Made by a program: the position numbers and the translations under genes
Notes under the pieces: generated by a model
Told to the model about the DNA's origin: nothing
The model's input: the letters and a program-made list of their open reading frames with translations, nothing else
The model's database searches: none
Assembly (NCBI GenBank): GCA_022578605.1
Contig: MU394196.1
Coordinates: 1 to 12,306, forward strand
Origin: Camillea tinctor
Lineage: Eukaryota; Ascomycota; Sordariomycetes; Xylariales; Xylariaceae
Direction: 5' to 3'
Length of the DNA stretch: 12,306 bases
Part shown: in pieces, positions 7,689 through 12,306 of the stretch
Layout of the letters: every line of letters starts with the position of its first letter
How positions within the stretch are numbered: position 1 is the stretch's first letter

Positions 7689-8607
7689 CTCGTCTCGCCC
7701 CGGCCATTTACCCCCCCTCCCTGTCCTCCCGCTAGTGTAGCTCCGGTACGTAGGTAAGCTCTCTCTGTCTCTCTGTCTGTCTAGCTCGAGACGATCACCT
7801 TGCGGCTGACCATTTTTTTCAGGTATCATGGATGTGACGGGGTATACCCACGATGACGGGACTCCAAACGACGGGTCGAGGAAGGAGGGGGGAAGAAAAA
7901 AAAAAGAAAAAAAGAGGATAATACTTGGGTTACTTGCGTGTCGGTATGACTCGCTTTCTCTCTATGTATGTGCGGAATAATGGCCGGCCACGCCAGTCGT
8001 TGCCTGCTAACTTGCGGTGCGTAATCTTGCACTTCGCAGACACCGAAATATAGAGATATTATTCTTCTCTGCTTGCGCCGTGCTGTGCTGTACAGGCGTG
8101 ATGCGCGGGTGAGTGAGTGTGTGTACATAAGGTAGGGTAAGGTGAGGTGTCATGAAGGAGAGTGTAAAAAAACAAAGGGAAAAAAGAAAGAAAGAGGGGG
8201 GCCAAGGAGAGAAAGAGAAAAAGAGGGAGGTCCCGTTGATGCCCAATGATGTTGCTCAATTCCCTTTTTTTTGAACTATTTTTCTTTTTCTACTCTTAGC
8301 CGAGACACTTACAAGTCAGAATTGCATATGCGGTAGAATGATGAGGAGAGATCGAGGTGTGTTTCTCCAGGATAGCTGGGTAGTATGCAGAGGCGGTCAT
8401 GATGGGTGAGGCTTCGCAACCCCCTCTCCACTGTTGCTGTTGCGGCTCTGCGGATATTCTCCTCTCCGGGTGGTCGGTGATGTCGGTCCCCTTAATGTAT
8501 GTACAACTAAAAACGTGTGGGTTGCAATGCAATGCAGGGCAGTTGCTTTTCTGTGGAATAGTTCATCATGTAGCAGGAAACCGGCTGTTGCCATTCGATT
8601 GTTTTCA

Positions 8608-8625
8608 CTCTCTCTCTCTCTCTCT
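8608..8625 (+). repeat. (CT)9 microsatellite
   Basis: Nine uninterrupted CT units, continuing into a T-rich run to about 8643. Confidence 0.9.
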
Positions 8626-9375
8626 TTTCTTTTTTATTTTATTTGACAACGCCGAACTCCGCGCTACACGACAGCACACAACGCCGGAGCCGTGAGCAAA
8701 TCCGATCTATCCGCTTCGCCACCCTCCGCAGCATGGTACATATTATTATCCTATACGCCGCGAGATCCGGGCATGTAGGTAGGTAAGTAAATATGTTATG
8801 ATTGTATGATTTCTCCCCGACGCACACACAGCGGAAGATCTGCCTATACTTGCATACTACACACACCGAGTAGGCGGGCTAGAGAGACACGTATGTAGAC
8901 GTACGAGATCTGCTGGCAACAAGAGACACCTGTTACTAGTCCGCAGATTACAGGGGATTGGAGAAGGAGGCTTCGACAAGGGCACACATGAGGAGGAGGA
9001 GACGAATAATCAAAAAGGGAAACCAAACACAAAAGCAGTAACACACTAAACGACTATCGAACTGTACTTGATGGACTATAACGTCGTTTTTCATGAAGTA
9101 GGCAAAGTGGTATATGCTAGTGCAGTGGGTCGTCGCCGTAATTCACAATCAGATGTCCATTATAGCATGTAGGTTATATAATTGACGTAGTAGTAGCAAC
9201 CTCGTATGGAAGGTAGAAATGCGATTTGCCAGGGGGGGCGCTCTATGTTGCATTTTGATCTACGATACACGATGACAGTGACAACCCTACCTAGATACAA
9301 TACAGATAGATCTGTTTCGAAGACAAAAGGACATGGAAGCTCCCTCAATTGGGTAAGAATGTTGAATATATACAT

Positions 9376-9400
9376 GGGGGTAGGGGTAAGGGGAAGGGGG
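9376..9400 (+). other. Strong G-quadruplex motif
   Basis: Guanine tracts of 5, 4, 4 and 5 bases are separated by loops TA, TAA and AA. Four tracts of at least four G with 2-3-nt loops predict a very stable quadruplex. It lies between a GTAAGA donor-like site (9353) and a TTTCAG acceptor-like site (9454). Confidence 0.7.
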
Positions 9401-9509
9401 TGTATACTGGTACTCTCAATATCGCCACCAAAAGATCAATATTTATCATTTCAGCCCATGCTAAGTTGAGAACATGGGTTCTACGCCGTGGCTCATACAT
9501 ACCCTAATA

Positions 9510-9555
9510 GAGAGAGAGGAAGAGAGAGAGAGGAAGAGAGAGGGAGGGAGAGGAG
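9510..9555 (+). repeat. GA-rich microsatellite
   Basis: An imperfect (GA)n tract of about 46 bases with GGAA and GGGA interruptions, running into an A-run. Confidence 0.9.
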
Positions 9556-9653
9556 AAAAAAAACCAAATCAGTTTGGGGTATACGCGTAAATCTCTATGC
9601 AAGGTAGGATTAGCAAAAAAGAAAAGGTCCAGAAAAAGAAAAAGTAAAGCACG

Positions 9654-9672
9654 TCGGTTGTATGACAACCGA
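9654..9672. promoter_or_regulatory. CGG-N11-CCG inverted repeat
   Basis: TCGGTTGT-ATG-ACAACCGA is an exact inverted repeat with 8-base arms and a 3-base centre. Read as a protein site, it is CGG and CCG separated by 11 bases, the spacing used by Gal4-type Zn2Cys6 regulators. It is 1.8 kb upstream of the phosphatase-family gene. Binding is inference. Confidence 0.35.
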
Positions 9673-10110
9673 AGCAGTACAACCCCCTCTGCCTCACCTC
9701 ACATAATCTTAGAATCTTAACGAGGTCGTAAGAAGTGTTCTCTGGTTTCTTACTTGCCTATTTACACTACCTATCCGTCTGCATACTAGCCGGTCATGCC
9801 TCTAGATCACGGGAATGCTTGCTCCTGCGGCGGCCGGCTGGGAGACCACTGGAGAACCATTATTATAGGTTACATAACTTACATGCTTCACATACCTACC
9901 GAGAACTAGTCGTAGAAAAAAAACGGAAAAAGAGAACTAAGCCTCCTTCACTGGTGCCACCAACAAACAAAAGAATAAAAATGTTATTGAAACACCCCCC
10001 TCATGTCACTTGCTTCTTGCTTTCTTTCCTGTTGTCCTCGCCATAATCATCATCCATCACATGCTTGGCTTACGGGGGAAAGCGTCAGACGGATAGAATC
10101 ATCATCTCGG

Positions 10111-10147
10111 TGAGAGAAAGAGACAGAAGAGAGGGAGAGAGAGAGGG
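10111..10147 (+). repeat. GA-rich imperfect microsatellite
   Basis: A purine tract of GAGA units with AAG and ACA interruptions, followed by TAGGTAGGTAGG at about 10158. Confidence 0.8.
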
Positions 10148-10550
10148 TTTTGAGGGATAGGTAGGTAGGCAAGGTCGGTTCGGTATACACGAATGCGCAG
10201 CACAACGGGAAGCACGAACAAGGGGCATATTAAGAATCCAGAGAGAACAAATGGAAAGAGAAAAGCTGTGATGGCATATACGTATAGACATACATGCTCA
10301 TTCACATGAGCTAGGGTATGTCGGTACCTATACGACACTAGGTATTATATGTATATGTGCATTCACATATAGGCGTAAGGTAGTGTAGGTAAAATATAAT
10401 GGTGTGGCTTGGGTCGCTAGGTTCGAGAGAAACGAACATGGGAAGGATCCAATGAATGAGGCCCACGATACTTTTTCCGGGTTTGTGGATTTTTCGTAAG
10501 GTATCGATCTTTGCATCTCATTAGGTTGGTTATTTCTGAAAGAGCCTCCT

Positions 10551-11488
10551 TTTTTTCCCGTTCTCTCTTTCGCCCACCCCCTTTTTTACTGTTGTTCTCA
10601 CTCTCTATCTCTCTCTGTCTTCATGTATACTCTAGTTAGTGTAGCGAACTCTTTAGGTTAGTAGGTTGAATGTGTAAGTTATATCTTACTACTGTCATCA
10701 ATTAGCTTTGCTTCTGCATCTTAAGAACGCCCCCTCAATTCTCTCTTACTCCATCACTCAATTAATCCTTCACGGCCCCTCTCTTTCTCACCACCCCCTC
10801 TTCTCCCCCTATTAATAAATCCTTCCCGCCCAAAAAAGAAAGGGTCCGTACTTCGGGGAACGGGAACATCACACTAAGGTAGATAGATAAGCAAGGCCGT
10901 AGGTAGGGGGGGAGAAAACGTGCTTACGATAAAACACTTTACTTGAACGTCTGAAGTTTTGATTTTTATTTATTTATTTATATTTATTTTATTATTTTTG
11001 TCTGGGTTTAAACACCCCTTGTTCTTTTTTTCTCGCTCGTTCGCTCTCTCGGTCTTTTTTGCTGCTGCTTGGTGCCCCTCACCAACATCGTGGATCCCCA
11101 TCATTATCCCTTGTCTTCCGGCCCCCCCTTTTCAAAAATAATAATTGGTCATCTGTACAATACTCCGTATGTATTGTAACGGCCGCCAGTTTTTTATTTT
11201 ATTTTCGGCAGCGTAGCGGTATAGCCTAACTTTTAACCTTTCAATATACATACCATTTTTACACACTATCTCTTTCTCTCTTGTAAACCAAGCCAATCTA
11301 CTTCTTTGCCTCCGACCTACCTAACTTACTAGTAACCTAACCTACCAGCTTATATTACCACTACCCGTTTAGCCACCCATCCATCCATCCCATTCTTTAA
11401 TACCACCTAACCATATCTTACCTTACCTTACCTTACATCCATCTCCGCACCCGCTCCCTCAAATTAAACAGAAACCCAAGCCAAAAAA
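10551..11488 (+). promoter_or_regulatory. Upstream region and leader of the phosphatase-family gene
   Basis: The region is T/C-rich on the coding strand: several CT tracts (10551-10620, 10735-10810), an (ATTT)n-like run (10962-10999), more CT runs (11030-11060), (CCAT)3 at 11377-11388 and (CTTAC)4 at 11417-11436. The last 30 bases before the ATG are A/C-rich, ending CCAAAAAAATGG. Such pyrimidine-rich leaders are common in filamentous ascomycetes. I see no clear TATA box near the expected start, so the transcription start is undefined. Confidence 0.4.
11417..11436 (+). repeat. (CTTAC)4 minisatellite in leader
   Basis: Four exact tandem CTTAC units lie about 50 bases upstream of the start codon. 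Confidence 0.85.
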
Positions 11489-11953
11489 ATGGCAGCCGCC
11501 ACCCCCACGCTCACGCTCCCCAGCCCGCCCTTCGTGCCCATCCCGGGTCTGCCCAACTTCCGCGACGCGGGGGGCTACCCGGTGCAAGCCGCGCCGGGCG
11601 CGCAGGCCCAGATGATCCGGCGGGGGATCCTGTACCGGTCGTCGGAGCCGTCGGGCGTGAGCGACGACGGTGTCGCGGCGCTACAACGGCTGGGGATCCG
11701 GGAGGTCTTCGACCTGCGGTCCGAGACGGAGATCACGCGGGGGCTCGGCGCGCACCAGAAAGACGGGAAGAAAGCGGACGGGGAAGAAGAGGGAGAGGGG
11801 AAGAAGGAGGATCAAGGGTTGGCTACGAAGGGCTGGAAGATCAAGGAGTGGGACGGCGCGCGCCGCGTCTACGTCCCCGTCTTCCTCGACTTGGATTACA
11901 GCCCCGAGGCGCTGGCGCTGCGGTACCGGAATTACACTACGCATAGCGACGAT
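11489..11953 (+). CDS. Tyrosine/dual-specificity phosphatase family protein, first exon (partial gene)
   Basis: The ATG at 11489 (AAAAAAATGG) opens 155 codons before a probable GTGGGT donor at 11954. The product matches the N-terminal half of fungal Y_phosphatase3 (PF13350-like) proteins: PGLPNFRDAGGY at 19-30, RRGILYRSSEPS at 44-55, LQRLGIREVFDLRSETEI at 65-82, then YVPVF at 128-132 and DYSPEALALRYRNY at 136-149. In this family the catalytic HCxxGKDRTG loop comes later and would lie beyond the window, so activity cannot be judged. Residues 87-115 form a charged Lys/Glu/Gly-rich insert that looks like an extra loop for the family. The exon is GC-rich (75% GC at 11521-11580) unlike its flanks. 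Family members dephosphorylate phosphotyrosine or phosphoinositides; substrate here is unknown. If the donor is ignored the frame runs to 12070 through pyrimidine-rich sequence unlike this family. Confidence 0.8.
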
Positions 11954-12195
11954 GTGGGTTTTTCCTATCTTTTTGTTCTTTGCCACCACTACCTCCCCCG
12001 TCCCTTCCTACGTACCCCCTTTTCGTCTCCCAAGATCCCCCAAATGTTTCCTTATTTCCCTTCAAGGTGAAGAAGAAAGGTTTTCGAGAGATAGAGAGAG
12101 AGAAAGAGAGAGAGTGTGTGGATATATTAGGCTACCTAGTGGTAAACATAACCCGGTGGATCATCCATCTACCTAGACCCTGACTGAGGTGTCAG
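11954..12195 (+). other. Probable intron of the phosphatase gene, acceptor uncertain
   Basis: The region opens with GTGGGT, is pyrimidine-rich, then contains a GA-rich microsatellite. The best acceptor I see is GTGTCAG ending at 12195, with CTGAC at 12180-12184 twelve bases before it. That gives 242 nt, long for this genome. An earlier AG at about 12066 (TTCAAG) is possible, but what follows is not coding-like. Confidence 0.35.
12086..12120 (+). repeat. GA/GT microsatellite
   Basis: GAGAGA tract with interruptions turning into GTGTGTG, inside the probable intron. Confidence 0.8.
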
Positions 12196-12306
12196 GGGGG
12201 GGGGGGGGGGGTTTTAATAAGAAAAAAGGGACCAAAAAAAACGGAACCGAAAAAAAAAAAACCCAGGGCGTTTTTAAGGGTGGTTGTGGGGGGGTTTTGG
12301 GAAACC
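12195..12306. other. Homopolymer-rich window end, likely poor-quality sequence
   Basis: A 17-base G-run is followed by alternating runs of T, A, G and C with almost no mixed sequence up to the last base. The next phosphatase exon is expected here, yet no matching frame is readable. This pattern is typical of unreliable read ends at a contig edge. Confidence 0.6.

Larger units (their letters stand above)
7100..10550. other. Long gene-free region rich in simple sequence
   Basis: No supported coding sequence was found. ORFs here are short, usually lack a domain, and several merely translate purine or pyrimidine tracts (for example 7182-7376, 8007-8260, 10085-10340 on the minus strand). The stretch contains hairpins near 7581-7688, an E-box palindrome GCACGTGC at 7435-7442, CT and GA microsatellites, a G-quadruplex motif, and a CGG-N11-CCG inverted repeat. 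TAGGTAGGTA words recur (about 8777 and 10158). It may be an extended upstream regulatory region or simply sparse chromosome. Confidence 0.45.

Noticed and set aside
8007..8259. Overlapping minus-strand ORFs rich in Phe, Leu and Ser
   Set aside because: They translate a purine-rich tract read in reverse; low-complexity artefacts.
8399..8695. 98-codon ATG ORF with a CCCC run
   Set aside because: Its end translates the (CT)9 microsatellite, and no domain or conserved Cys spacing is seen.
9735..10046. 103-codon plus-strand frame
   Set aside because: Starts at GTG, ends in pyrimidine-rich sequence, no domain.
11670..12183. Alternative frames overlapping the phosphatase exon on both strands
   Set aside because: High GC keeps other frames open; only the frame from 11489 has family motifs.
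1..12306. tRNA, rRNA, CRISPR or complete transposon
   Set aside because: By eye I found no intact tRNA B box, no regular spacer-repeat array and no paired terminal repeats with a transposase; a tool-based scan could still find weak cases.

Overview
This window looks like nuclear DNA of a filamentous ascomycete (Pezizomycotina, more likely a Sordariomycete). The evidence is two compact introns (66 and 53 nt) with GTGAGT/GTAAGT donors, CTAAC/CTGAC-type branch sites and TAG acceptors. Leaders are pyrimidine-rich with CACCATG-like starts, coding exons are more GC-rich than the spacers, and an extremely A+T-rich, RIP-like block occupies the left edge. No bacterial-style operons, ribosome binding sites, tRNA or rRNA genes are visible. 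The organism assignment is inference; no species can be named.

Layout. Positions 1 to about 365 are about 92% A+T with no TpG dinucleotide, consistent with a repeat decayed by repeat-induced point mutation. From about 366 to 2216 I see no convincing gene. A two-exon minus-strand gene (2786 to 2217) encodes a 167-residue, four-helix MARVEL-like membrane protein. Its upstream side (about 3090-3430) holds a cluster of CCAAT boxes, including two perfect palindromes, and a TATA repeat. From 3430 to 5400 there are only weak ORFs and small tandem duplications. A two-exon plus-strand gene (5600-5799) encodes a 48-residue cysteine-rich protein with a RanBP2-like zinc-ribbon pattern; each exon alone is too short to attract attention. 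About 5.7 kb (5800-11488) then has no convincing gene. It contains microsatellites, hairpins, CGG-type inverted repeats and a strong G-quadruplex motif. At 11489 a GC-rich exon begins a tyrosine-phosphatase-family gene (PF13350-like) that runs off the right edge before its catalytic motif. The last 110 bases are homopolymer-dominated and look like a poor-quality contig end.

The three supported genes (membrane protein, small zinc protein, phosphatase) show no obvious shared pathway, and I see no cluster or defence system. The most interesting item is the tiny zinc-ribbon protein, followed by the structured but gene-free stretch around 7580-7690 and the CGG-type palindromes.
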